NCBI GenBank assembly: GCA_019348575.1
Contig: JAHWJE010000147.1
Coordinates: 1 to 5,345, forward strand
Direction of reading: 5' to 3'
DNA from: Actinomycetota bacterium
Lineage (GTDB): Bacteria > Actinomycetota > Thermoleophilia > Solirubrobacterales > Solirubrobacteraceae
DNA length: 5,345 bases
Positions 1 to 5,326 of this stretch are shown here, piece by piece; position 1 is the stretch's first letter, and each line of letters opens with the position of its first letter. The notes under the pieces are model-generated. The model was not told where the DNA came from and searched no databases. It saw only the letters and a program-made list of their open reading frames with translations. The translations under genes were made by a program, and so were the position numbers.

Positions 1-978
1 GACGGGCGGCGCGGCGACCGGCAGGCCGCCCGACGCCAGCAGCATGCGCTCGATCCCCGCCGCCCAGCCGCAGCCGGGCGCGGCCGGCCCGCCGAGCAGC
101 TCGACGAGCCCGTCGTAGCGCCCGCCGCCGGCGACGCCGCTCTGCGCGCCGAGCGCATCGGAGGTGAACTCGAAGACCGTGCGCGTGTAGTAGTCCAGGC
201 CGCGCACGAGCGTCGGGTCGACCTCGTGCTCGACGCCCGCGCGCAGCAGCAGCTCGCGCACGGCGGCGAAGTGCTCGGCATCGGCGGCGTCGAGGTGGTC
301 GAGCAGCAGCGGCGCGTCGGCCATCACCGCGCGCGTCCCGGCGTGATCGGAGTCAAACGCGCGCAGCGGGTTGAGGTCGATCCGGCTGCGCACGTCCTCC
401 GACAGCCGGTCGGCGTTGGCGCGCAGGTGCGACTGCAGGCGCTCGCGGTAGGCGTGGCGCGCCGCGAGCGTGCCGAGGCTGCCGACGCGCAGCCGCACGC
501 CGCTGACCTCCAGCTCGGCCAGCAGCGTCGACAGCAGCACGATCAGCTCGGCGTCGACGGCGGGGTCGTCTGAGCCGATCGCCTCGGCGCCGATCTGCCA
601 GAACTGGCGGTAGCGGCCCTGCTGGGGCTTCTCGGAGCGAAAGAAGCTCGACAGGTACCACAGCTTCACCGGCTGGGGCAGCTTGTGCATGCCGTGCTCG
701 GCGTACGCCCGGCAGATCGGCGCCGTCCCCTCCGGGCGCAGCGTCACGGAGCGTCCGCCGCCGTCGTCGAACGTGTACATCTCCTTCTGGACGATGTCCG
801 TCGACTCGCCGACGCCGCGCGCGAACACCTCGGTGTGCTCGAAGGTCGGCGTCTCGATGCGCCCGTAGCCCGCGCCCTCGAGGATCCGGCGCGCCGTCGC
901 CTCGAGCGCGGCGCGCGCACCGGCATCCTGCGGCAGCACGTCGTACGTGCCGCGCGGGACCTGCAGCCTCTCGCTCAC
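1..978 (-). CDS. hisS: Histidyl-tRNA synthetase (partial, C-terminus beyond window)
   Basis: Cytoplasmic class II aminoacyl-tRNA synthetase that charges tRNA-His with histidine using ATP. The frame is open from a GTG start at 978 to position 1, giving 326 codons. Visible signatures: class II motif 1 region GYGRIETPTFE (residues 37-47), motif 2 with VTLRPEGTA (78-86) and the FFRSEKPQQGRYRQF loop (112-126), the histidine-specific LVRGLDYY (257-264), a glycine-rich GVAGGGRYDGL (281-291), and motif 3 GIERM (308-312). Bacterial HisRS is usually about 420 residues, so the catalytic core is complete and only the C-terminal anticodon-binding domain is missing, because the window ends. The GTG start overlaps the TGA of the upstream hydrolase gene as GTGA. 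There is no strong Shine-Dalgarno, so translation is probably coupled to the upstream gene. I see no T-box-like leader directly before it. The family assignment is essentially certain. Confidence 0.97.
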   Translation of the reverse strand, partial: MSERLQVPRGTYDVLPQDAGARAALEATARRILEGAGYGRIETPTFEHTEVFARGVGESTDIVQKEMYTFDDGGGRSVTLRPEGTAPICRAYAEHGMHKLPQPVKLWYLSSFFRSEKPQQGRYRQFWQIGAEAIGSDDPAVDAELIVLLSTLLAELEVSGVRLRVGSLGTLAARHAYRERLQSHLRANADRLSEDVRSRIDLNPLRAFDSDHAGTRAVMADAPLLLDHLDAADAEHFAAVRELLLRAGVEHEVDPTLVRGLDYYTRTVFEFTSDALGAQSGVAGGGRYDGLVELLGGPAAPGCGWAAGIERMLLASGGLPVAAPPV

Positions 979-1625
979 CGCCCGTGCGCGAGCTGCGTGA
1001 GGAAGGGATTCGTGGCGCGCTCGCGGCCGAGCGTCGTGACGCCCATGTGGCCCGGATAGACGACGGTGTCGTCGCCGAAGCGGTCGAGCAGCTGCGCGAT
1101 CGAGCGCATGAGCGTCGGGCCGTCGCCGCCGGGCAGGTCGATCCGTCCGACCGAGCCCTGGAAGAGCACGTCGCCGGAGAAGAGCGCGGACTCGTCGCGC
1201 ACGGCGTACGTCACGTGCCCGGGGCTGTGGCCGGGCGTGAAGACGACGTCGAGCGCCAGCCCGGCGAGCTCGAGCGTCTCGCCCCCGGCGACGGTGTGCT
1301 CGGGGTCCCACGACTCGTAGGGACCGAAGCCCGGCCACGGCACGAAGGCCATCACGTCCTGCAGCACGGGCACCTCGAGCGCCGGGCAGTAGACCGGCGC
1401 TCCCGTCGCCCTGGCGACCGGCGCGACCGCGCCGACGTGGTCGAAGTGCGTGTGCGTGAGCAGGATCGCGTCGAGCGTGACGCCCGCCTGCTCGATCGCC
1501 CGCAGCAGCCGCGGCGCCTCCTCGCCGGGGTCGACGATGACCGCCCGGTCGCTGCCTTGTCGCCGTGCGAGGAAGCAGTTCTCCTGCACCATCCCGACGG
1601 TGAACATCGCGACGTCGAGCGCCAC
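975..1625 (-). CDS. Metallo-beta-lactamase-fold hydrolase, glyoxalase II-like
   Basis: A 216-residue soluble hydrolase of the metallo-beta-lactamase superfamily, close to the GloB/YcbL type that hydrolyses thioesters such as S-lactoylglutathione. The metal site is complete: THTHFDH at 57-63 (H58, H60, D62, H63), H133 in PGHSPGH, D152 in SGDVLF and H193 in YPGH. It is shorter than classical glyoxalase II (about 250 residues), so it lacks most of the C-terminal substrate-binding extension, as in YcbL-type proteins. The true substrate is therefore open; actinobacteria usually use mycothiol rather than glutathione. The GTG start at 1625 shares one base with the TAG stop of the upstream gene and has an AAGGTG ribosome binding site at 1636-1631. 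Its stop overlaps the hisS start. The same pairing with hisS occurs in Mycobacterium tuberculosis (Rv2581c-Rv2580c), which supports a conserved but unexplained link. Fold and metal site are sure; substrate is not. Confidence 0.93.
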   Translation of the reverse strand: MALDVAMFTVGMVQENCFLARRQGSDRAVIVDPGEEAPRLLRAIEQAGVTLDAILLTHTHFDHVGAVAPVARATGAPVYCPALEVPVLQDVMAFVPWPGFGPYESWDPEHTVAGGETLELAGLALDVVFTPGHSPGHVTYAVRDESALFSGDVLFQGSVGRIDLPGGDGPTLMRSIAQLLDRFGDDTVVYPGHMGVTTLGRERATNPFLTQLAHGR

Positions 1626-2008
1626 TACTTCACCTTCGAGGGCTTCGACGCCCTCCGCGCCTCCTGCTTGAGGCGGCGGCGGTAGATGAACAGGTCGGTG
1701 TAGTAGCCGAGCGGGATGTAGAACAGAAAGACGAAGGCCGTCAGCGAGACCGCCTGTCCGGGCGGCGTCTGGAACGCGAAGACGAGCAGGAGGCCGAAGA
1801 CGATCGCGGCGAGCGCGGCGCGCTTGGCGGCGCCGTTCCAGGACGGCTCGCGCATCATGCGCTCGCGGCGGCGCTGGGCGGCCAGCTCCTTGTCGGAGGC
1901 CTTGCGCTCCTCGGCCGACGGCGGCCGGCCGGTGCGCCCGCGCGACTCGATCACCCCGGCGGCGTTGCCGCGATGCTTGCTGCGCCGCTTCTTCTTGGTC
2001 TGGGCCAT
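1625..2008 (-). CDS. Small basic two-helix membrane protein, function unknown
   Basis: A 127-residue protein that I do not recognise as a named family. The N-terminal 63 residues are hydrophilic and very basic, with 20 Lys/Arg, starting with a KKKRRSKHRG cluster at 5-14. Two hydrophobic segments follow, about 64-80 and 86-108, joined by a short TPPG turn, and the tail from 110 is again basic (9 Lys/Arg). By the positive-inside rule this is a membrane hairpin with both ends in the cytoplasm. A basic tail next to a membrane could contact RNA, ribosomes or acidic lipids, but that is inference only. The ATG at 2008 lies two bases after the upstream TAG (TAGAGATG) and the gene ends one base into the next start, so it sits firmly inside the operon. 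The same frame stays open upstream to about 2677, but that stretch is antisense-like arginine-rich sequence over the formimidoyltransferase gene and is not coding. Confidence 0.85.
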   Translation of the reverse strand: MAQTKKKRRSKHRGNAAGVIESRGRTGRPPSAEERKASDKELAAQRRRERMMREPSWNGAAKRAALAAIVFGLLLVFAFQTPPGQAVSLTAFVFLFYIPLGYYTDLFIYRRRLKQEARRASKPSKVK

Positions 2009-2010
2009 CT

Positions 2011-2886
2011 CTAGGACGAGCTTAGAGCGTCCTCGACGGTGCGGCGGTTGCGCACCGCCACGTCGCCCGGAAAGCGCGTGAACGCCGCCTCCGGCGCGAG
2101 CCCGACGAGCTCGCAGGCGGCGACGGGCGCGTGGCGCGCGACCGCTGCGACGACGTCGGCGAGCGCCACCGCGCGGTGGTCCTCGACGTTCGCCGAGACC
2201 TGCGCGACGCCCGCGCGCGCGGGCAGGTCCAGCCCGATCGCGCGCACGCCCGGGAGTCCCTCGCTGCCGCCCTCGCGGATCAGCGCGGCGATCATGCGCG
2301 CGTCCTCGACGGTCGCCGGCGGCGCGAGCTCGACGTTGAACGCGACGAGCGGCGCGCGCGCGGCGACGAGCACCGCGCCCGCGCCGGGATCGATCTCGGC
2401 CGGGCCGAAGTCGGGCGCGATCTCGCCGGCGGCGACGCGCTCGGCCAGCGCGCTCAGGCCGCCGCGGCGGATCTCGTGGCGCGTGCGCCCGTCGGCGAGC
2501 ACGCCGTAGAGGAACACGGGCAGGCCCGCGCGGCCGAGCTCCTCGCCGGCGACGAGCGCAGCGGCGCAGGCGGCGCCGCGCCGCGCGTCGTCGAGGAAGA
2601 CGAGCGGGGCGACGTCGAGCGCGCCGACGTGCGGGTGGCTGCCGCGCTCCTGGCCCAGGTCGATGTGCTCCCGGCACGCGTGCGCGCCCGCGACGAGCGC
2701 GGACACGAGCTGCTCGGTGTCGCCCGCGAGCGTGAACACCGTGCGGTGGTGGTCGGGATCGGAGTGCACGTCCAGCAGCCGTGCGCCCGTCGCGCAGAAG
2801 GCGTCGCCGATCGCCGCGATCGCCTGCTCGTCGCGGCCCTCGGAGACGTTGGGGATCGCCAGCAGGACGTCGTCGGCGCTAGCCAT
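2011..2886 (-). CDS. ftcD: Glutamate formimidoyltransferase (stand-alone FTCD N-terminal domain type)
   Basis: Predicted cytosolic enzyme of 291 residues that transfers the formimino group of N-formimino-glutamate, a histidine breakdown product, to tetrahydrofolate. Family features: N-terminal IPNVSEGR (11-18), DVHSDPDHHRTVFTLAG (39-55), SHPHVGALDV (83-92) whose H84 lines up with catalytic His82 of mammalian FTCD, VFLYG (124-128), APDFGP (157-162) and GAVLVAARAPLVAFNVEL (170-187). There is no cyclodeaminase domain, so it is the single-function form found in many bacteria. Stand-alone bacterial members have been reported also to act on 5-formyltetrahydrofolate with glutamate, replacing 5-formyl-THF cycloligase; this is an alternative role here because no other hut gene is visible. 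The ATG at 2886 overlaps the end of the upstream gene by 8 bases (ATGGCTAG), so translation is probably coupled. Family certain, physiological role less so; the symbol names the family. Confidence 0.93.
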   Translation of the reverse strand: MASADDVLLAIPNVSEGRDEQAIAAIGDAFCATGARLLDVHSDPDHHRTVFTLAGDTEQLVSALVAGAHACREHIDLGQERGSHPHVGALDVAPLVFLDDARRGAACAAALVAGEELGRAGLPVFLYGVLADGRTRHEIRRGGLSALAERVAAGEIAPDFGPAEIDPGAGAVLVAARAPLVAFNVELAPPATVEDARMIAALIREGGSEGLPGVRAIGLDLPARAGVAQVSANVEDHRAVALADVVAAVARHAPVAACELVGLAPEAAFTRFPGDVAVRNRRTVEDALSSS

Positions 2887-3832
2887 CGAGCAGCCAGCGC
2901 CCGCCGTCGAGCACCTGCGTGTCGCCGATCCGCAGGCTCGGCTCGAAGACGACGACGTCGAGGTGCACCGGGACCGTGACGGTCCCGCCGATCCCGGCGC
3001 TCGCGCCGAAGGCGACGTGCGCCGTGCCGAGGATCTTCTCGTCCTCGAGGATGTTGCCGGTGATCGTCGCGCGGTCGTTCGTGCCGACGCCGAGTTCGGC
3101 GAGGTTGCGCCCCAGCGGCCCGTGCGCGTCGAGGATCTCCAGGAAGCGCCCGGCGGCGTCGCCTGCGCCGTCTGCGCCCGCGAGCGCTCCGTCGCGCACG
3201 GTCAGCAGCACGGGCTCACCGGTGAGCCCGACGCCGGCGAGTGCCGACGTCGCGATCGTGCCTTCGCCAGCCGCCGGAGACGTGAAGCCCTCGCCGCACG
3301 GCAGGTTGCCGAACGCGCCGGGTGCCGCGAGATCGCCCTCGTCGGAGATGCCGGCGCGGCCGCCCAGGTCGAGGCGCAGGTCAGTGCCGCGCGGGCAGGT
3401 CAGGTGGGCGTCGCCGGCCTCGGTCAGCAGGGCGGCGACGGCGCGGCAGCGGGCGGCGAGCGCGTCGAAGTCCGTGCTCATCACGCGCGCGAGCATCTCG
3501 ACGGTGACGCCGGGCAGCGTCGCGCCGCGGTGGCCGGCCTCGCACGCGCGCTTGCGCGCGCTCGTGTGCGACAGCGACGGCAGGCAGGGCGCGATGAAGA
3601 CGTCCGCCGCGGCGAAGGCGGCGGCGACGGGCGCCGGCGGCTCGGTCCCGCGGCGGGGATTCGGCGGCAGGATCGTCAGGACGGCGTCGCCCCCCGCCGC
3701 CCGCGCCGCCGCGAGCAGCGCCTGGCCGATCGTCGTGCTGTCGGGATCGGCGACGACCAGCACGGTCTCCTCCGGTTGAACGCGCAGGCAGCGCTCGACG
3801 ACGGTGACGACGGCCTGCTCGAGCTCGCTCAC
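2879..3832 (-). CDS. M29/COG2309 aminopeptidase-like metalloenzyme
   Basis: A protein of 317 residues related to thermophilic aminopeptidases (AmpS/AmpT, family M29) and to the distant dioxygenase NicX. With the GTG at 3832 as residue 1, the expected metal ligands are present: E181 in GNLPCGEGF, E246 in NLAELGVGTN, H272 in GTAHVAFG, and H290 and D292 in PVHLD. ITGNILEDEKILGTAH (257-272) is typical of the family. It is shorter than true M29 peptidases (about 410 residues), and the position where I recall the catalytic Tyr (seven after the first His) is Ala279, so peptidase activity is uncertain. Start choice: an in-frame TTG at 3886 would add 18 residues that look unlike the family, while the GTG at 3832 begins just before the usual first helix; neither has a good Shine-Dalgarno. 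First gene of the five-gene operon; it overlaps the next gene by 8 bases. Confidence 0.87.
   Translation of the reverse strand: MSELEQAVVTVVERCLRVQPEETVLVVADPDSTTIGQALLAAARAAGGDAVLTILPPNPRRGTEPPAPVAAAFAAADVFIAPCLPSLSHTSARKRACEAGHRGATLPGVTVEMLARVMSTDFDALAARCRAVAALLTEAGDAHLTCPRGTDLRLDLGGRAGISDEGDLAAPGAFGNLPCGEGFTSPAAGEGTIATSALAGVGLTGEPVLLTVRDGALAGADGAGDAAGRFLEILDAHGPLGRNLAELGVGTNDRATITGNILEDEKILGTAHVAFGASAGIGGTVTVPVHLDVVVFEPSLRIGDTQVLDGGRWLLDG
3211..3230. repeat. Perfect 20-bp palindrome inside the M29-like gene
   Basis: CGGGCTCACCGGTGAGCCCG reads the same on both strands with no spacer. It codes for part of GLTGEPV in the M29-like enzyme. It could be an internal protein-binding site or chance in a GC-rich sequence; no function is assigned. 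Confidence 0.6.
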
Positions 3833-3842
3833 GATGCGCCGA

Positions 3843-3848
3843 AGGCTA
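3843..3848 (-). promoter_or_regulatory. Candidate -10 element for the five-gene operon (leaderless start)
   Basis: On the minus strand TAGCCT (3848-3843) matches the TANNNT core of a housekeeping -10 box and lies 10 bases before the GTG at 3832. Transcription would begin around 3835, giving an almost leaderless mRNA, which is common in actinobacteria and would explain the lack of a Shine-Dalgarno. No convincing -35 box is visible. It supports the GTG start over the TTG at 3886 but is a weak call. Confidence 0.25.
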
Positions 3849-3930
3849 TCTCTCGGCCATCCGTCCAGGCCGTCGTCAGCAGCCAACCTCGCTGACCGCA
3901 GCCGGTTGTCACCAGCACATGTCCACCGGC

Positions 3931-3937
3931 AGAGGAG
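3931..3937 (+). promoter_or_regulatory. Strong ribosome binding site deciding the start at 3943
   Basis: AGAGGAG lies five bases before the ATG at 3943. It rules out an in-frame ATG at 3919, which would place eight extra residues before a clean MKK signal peptide start and has no comparable site upstream. It is the best Shine-Dalgarno in the window and suggests efficient translation of the secreted protein. Confidence 0.9.
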
Positions 3938-3942
3938 AACCT

Positions 3943-4530
3943 ATGAAGAAGCTCGCGATGGTCGCGACCCTGGCCGCGGCGGCGGCCGCGGTGGCCGTTC
4001 CCGCACAGGCCAGCAAGCCCGATCAGCCCGGCAGCCAGCGCGCGGCGCAGGGCAAGGCGCACGAGCAGAGCTCGCAGCAGCGCGGCTCCTCGAAGGCCGG
4101 CAAGAGCGCGAAGGGCAAGGGCCGCTGCGCGCCTCGTTCGGTGGGCTACGTCGCCTTCGGCGACTACGTCTCCGGTGCGCTGACCCAGACGCAGGGCGCC
4201 GACACGGCCGACACCACCCGCGACGACCGCTGGAGCGGCGAGCTCGTCGTCGCCGTCAAGCGCACGAACCGTCACGCCCGCGACGACAAGGGCACGACGA
4301 AGACCTACCTCCTCAAGGACGCGAAGGTCCGCCTCGCCGATCGCGACGGCGATGGCACGCGCGACGTTCCCGTCGCCGGCGACCGCACCCGCATCCAGGG
4401 CAAGATCACGCGCCTCAACCGCGGCTGCGACACGACGGGCTTCACGGCCGCACTGACGATCCGCGCAGCCGGGTTCCACGCGCCGAAGGCGGCTGAGATG
4501 CCGGCTCCGGACCCCGTTCCCGCTGCGTAG
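3943..4530 (+). CDS. Secreted protein of unknown function with DxDGDG motif
   Basis: A 195-residue protein. It starts with a Sec signal peptide: MKK, an alanine/valine-rich core (5-19), and a probable cleavage site after AQA (residue 23). A low-complexity linker rich in Lys, Gln, Ser and Gly follows (24-60). The folded part (about 61-182) holds two cysteines, C62 and C162, which could form a disulfide enclosing the domain. DRDGDGTRD (133-141) resembles a calcium-binding DxDxDG loop; position 12 of an EF-hand loop would be V144 rather than Glu, so it is not a classical EF-hand. The pattern of strands around TKTYLLKDAKVRLAD and GDRTRIQGKITRL recalls small beta-barrel (OB/DUF5666-like) exported domains, by inference only. 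The tail is proline/alanine-rich. Monocistronic, divergent from the hisS operon and convergent with the next gene. Coding status is secure from ribosome binding site, signal peptide and composition; function is unknown. Confidence 0.9.
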   Translation: MKKLAMVATLAAAAAAVAVPAQASKPDQPGSQRAAQGKAHEQSSQQRGSSKAGKSAKGKGRCAPRSVGYVAFGDYVSGALTQTQGADTADTTRDDRWSGELVVAVKRTNRHARDDKGTTKTYLLKDAKVRLADRDGDGTRDVPVAGDRTRIQGKITRLNRGCDTTGFTAALTIRAAGFHAPKAAEMPAPDPVPAA

Positions 4531-4547
4531 CGGAAGTGACGATGCGC

Positions 4548-4572
4548 GCGCTCCGGGTCTGGCCCGGAGCGC
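4548..4572. terminator. GC-rich hairpin between convergent genes, likely bidirectional terminator
   Basis: A perfect 10-bp inverted repeat, GCGCTCCGGG / CCCGGAGCGC, with a 5-base loop, lies 18 bases after the plus-strand stop and 13 bases after the minus-strand stop. No T-run follows on either strand, which is common for hairpin terminators in high-GC actinobacteria. Its symmetrical place between two converging genes makes a shared terminator the simplest reading. Confidence 0.75.
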
Positions 4573-4584
4573 CGTGCGTCGTGG

Positions 4585-5121
4585 TCAGCCCGCGAGGACC
4601 GCGACCTTGACGCGGCCCTCGCCCACGTTCCTGGTCAGCTGCGCGCCCGCGGTCACGACGCAGCTCTCGGCGTTCGCCATCGGCAGCCGGACCTCGCGGG
4701 TGTCCGGTGTGCGCGTCCGGTACTGGCCCCTGCCGACGACCGCGCGGCGGTTGCGAAAGCAGCCGAGCTGGTAGTTGACGGTCACCGTCTGCTTGGGCGC
4801 CGCGCTGACGCGGATCCGCACCCGCGACGGGTCGACGATCGTGCCGCGCGCCTGCGCCACCGCGAGCCGGCCTTCGCGGCGTGCCTCGTCGACGAGACCG
4901 CTGCGCACCCGCGGCGCCTCCTTGATCCGCGGCCCCCGCTGGCCGGGGAGTTGCCGATCGCCCTCGCCGAGCCCGAGCCGCGGATCCGGTGCCTCCGGAC
5001 CGTCGTCCCCACCGGTGGCGAAGATGAGGACGATGCCGATGATGATCAGCACGGCGACCAGCGCCGCCGCGATGAGGTATAGCGGCTTGATCTCGGTGAT
5101 CTTCCCGGCGAACTTCTGCAC
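4585..5121 (-). CDS. Single-pass membrane protein of unknown function
   Basis: A 178-residue protein that I do not recognise. A short basic N-terminus (about 1-13, with K3, K7, K12) leads into one strong transmembrane helix (about 14-35, rich in Ile, Leu, Val), followed by an acidic GDDGPEAPD stretch. This predicts N-in, C-out topology as a signal anchor. A polar linker (about 38-90) precedes an extracellular domain with alternating beta-strand pattern (for example VRIRVSA, TVTVNYQLG, REVRLPM, VKVAVL). Two cysteines, C121 and C154, could form a disulfide outside the membrane. The GTG start at 5121 has a good ribosome binding site. The gene appears monocistronic: a tRNA lies divergently upstream and a converging gene downstream. 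The domain might bind a wall or partner protein, but no motif shows this. Confidence 0.87.
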   Translation of the reverse strand: MQKFAGKITEIKPLYLIAAALVAVLIIIGIVLIFATGGDDGPEAPDPRLGLGEGDRQLPGQRGPRIKEAPRVRSGLVDEARREGRLAVAQARGTIVDPSRVRIRVSAAPKQTVTVNYQLGCFRNRRAVVGRGQYRTRTPDTREVRLPMANAESCVVTAGAQLTRNVGEGRVKVAVLAG

Positions 5122-5125
5122 GCAG

Positions 5126-5133
5126 TTCCTTCC
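5126..5133 (-). promoter_or_regulatory. Ribosome binding site for the single-pass membrane protein
   Basis: GGAAGGAA on the minus strand, ending four bases before the GTG at 5121. It supports this GTG as the start, which also puts a short basic segment directly before the membrane helix as expected. Confidence 0.8.
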
Positions 5134-5165
5134 GTCGTCTCAGGGGCCGGCCACGTCTCGCGGGC

Positions 5166-5171
5166 ACGATA
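5166..5171 (-). promoter_or_regulatory. Candidate -10 element of the single-pass membrane protein gene
   Basis: TATCGT on the minus strand fits TANNNT, about 45 bases before the GTG start. A TGGACA (5197-5192) resembles a -35 box, but the 20-base spacer is too long for a standard promoter, so only the -10 is proposed. Confidence 0.3.
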
Positions 5172-5215
5172 CGGCGAAGCGACCGAGCACGTGTCCACTT
5201 CGGCCCGCCGCCCAC

Positions 5216-5232
5216 CGGCTCGCGCCGAGCCG
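5216..5232. repeat. Short inverted repeat upstream of the tRNA
   Basis: CGGCTCG / CGAGCCG with a 3-base loop, a perfect 7-bp stem. It falls just upstream of the proposed tRNA -10 box, where it could be an operator or a weak hairpin, or simply reflect the high GC content. No function can be assigned. Confidence 0.4.
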
Positions 5233-5236
5233 CGGC

Positions 5237-5242
5237 TACACT
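5237..5242 (+). promoter_or_regulatory. Candidate -10 element of the tRNA gene
   Basis: TACACT matches the TANNNT core and lies 10 bases before the mature tRNA 5' end, which would leave a leader of only a few bases. No clear -35 box is seen at 16-18 bases upstream. Confidence 0.35.
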
Positions 5243-5252
5243 TCGCGACCCC

Positions 5253-5326
5253 GCCGGAGTAGCTCAGTCGGTTAGAGCAGCGGAATCATAATCCGCGTGT
5301 CGGGGGTTCGAGTCCCTCCTCCGGCA
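5253..5326 (+). tRNA. tRNA-Met (anticodon CAU, elongator type)
   Basis: A full cloverleaf of 74 bases. Acceptor stem GCCGGAG (5253-5259) pairs with CTCCGGC (5319-5325), discriminator A5326. The D arm is GCTC/GAGC. The anticodon stem GCGGA/TCCGC encloses loop ATCATAA with anticodon CAT at 5287-5289. The T arm is GGGGG/CCCTC with loop TTCGAGT. CCA is not encoded (TCG follows), so it is added after transcription. The first pair is G-C and the anticodon stem lacks the three G-C pairs of initiators, so it is not tRNA-fMet. A tRNA-Ile read through lysidine at the C of CAU has the same anticodon and cannot be fully excluded by eye; the body looks more like elongator Met. Confidence 0.93.

Larger units (their letters stand above)
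3833..3942. other. Divergent intergenic region
   Basis: About 110 bases between the preferred start of the minus-strand operon (3832) and the start of the plus-strand secreted-protein gene (3943). It must carry promoters in both directions. For the plus strand TTGTCA at 3906-3911 resembles a -35 box, but no good -10 lies at the right spacing. I see no long inverted repeat, riboswitch-like structure or T-box here. Confidence 0.5.

Noticed and set aside
133..300. Possible frameshift or break in hisS near the window edge
   Set aside because: Reading codon by codon from 978 to 1 shows no stop and keeps all family motifs in one frame; the gene is only cut by the window.
2209..2224. 16-bp palindrome with an alternating CG run (GCCCGCGCGCGCGGGC)
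   Set aside because: Codes for Pro-Ala-Arg-Ala-Gly in the formimidoyltransferase; runs of alternating CG are expected at this base composition.
2009..2677. N-terminal extension of the small membrane protein to about 350 residues
   Set aside because: The added part is arginine-rich out-of-frame sequence over the formimidoyltransferase; the ATG at 2008, two bases after the upstream stop, is the natural start.
2131..2979. Plus-strand open frame opposite the formimidoyltransferase gene
   Set aside because: Low-complexity Arg/Ala/Asp-rich shadow translation with no motifs; the minus-strand protein is unmistakable.
2663..3895. A long plus-strand open frame of about 410 codons opposite the M29-like gene
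   Set aside because: Stop codons are rare on the opposite strand of GC-rich genes. Its translation is Arg/Ala-rich without any domain, while the minus strand encodes clear conserved motifs.
3829..4479. Minus-strand open frame opposite the secreted-protein gene, and plus-strand frame 3804-4496
   Set aside because: Both are out-of-frame Arg/Ala-rich shadows; the frame from 3943 has the ribosome binding site and a signal peptide.
5188..5195. CACGTG-containing palindromic site upstream of the membrane protein gene
   Set aside because: A six-base palindrome is expected by chance; no second copy or known regulator site supports it.
5253..5326. Initiator tRNA-fMet
   Set aside because: The first acceptor pair is G-C, not a mismatch, and the anticodon stem lacks three consecutive G-C pairs at its loop end.
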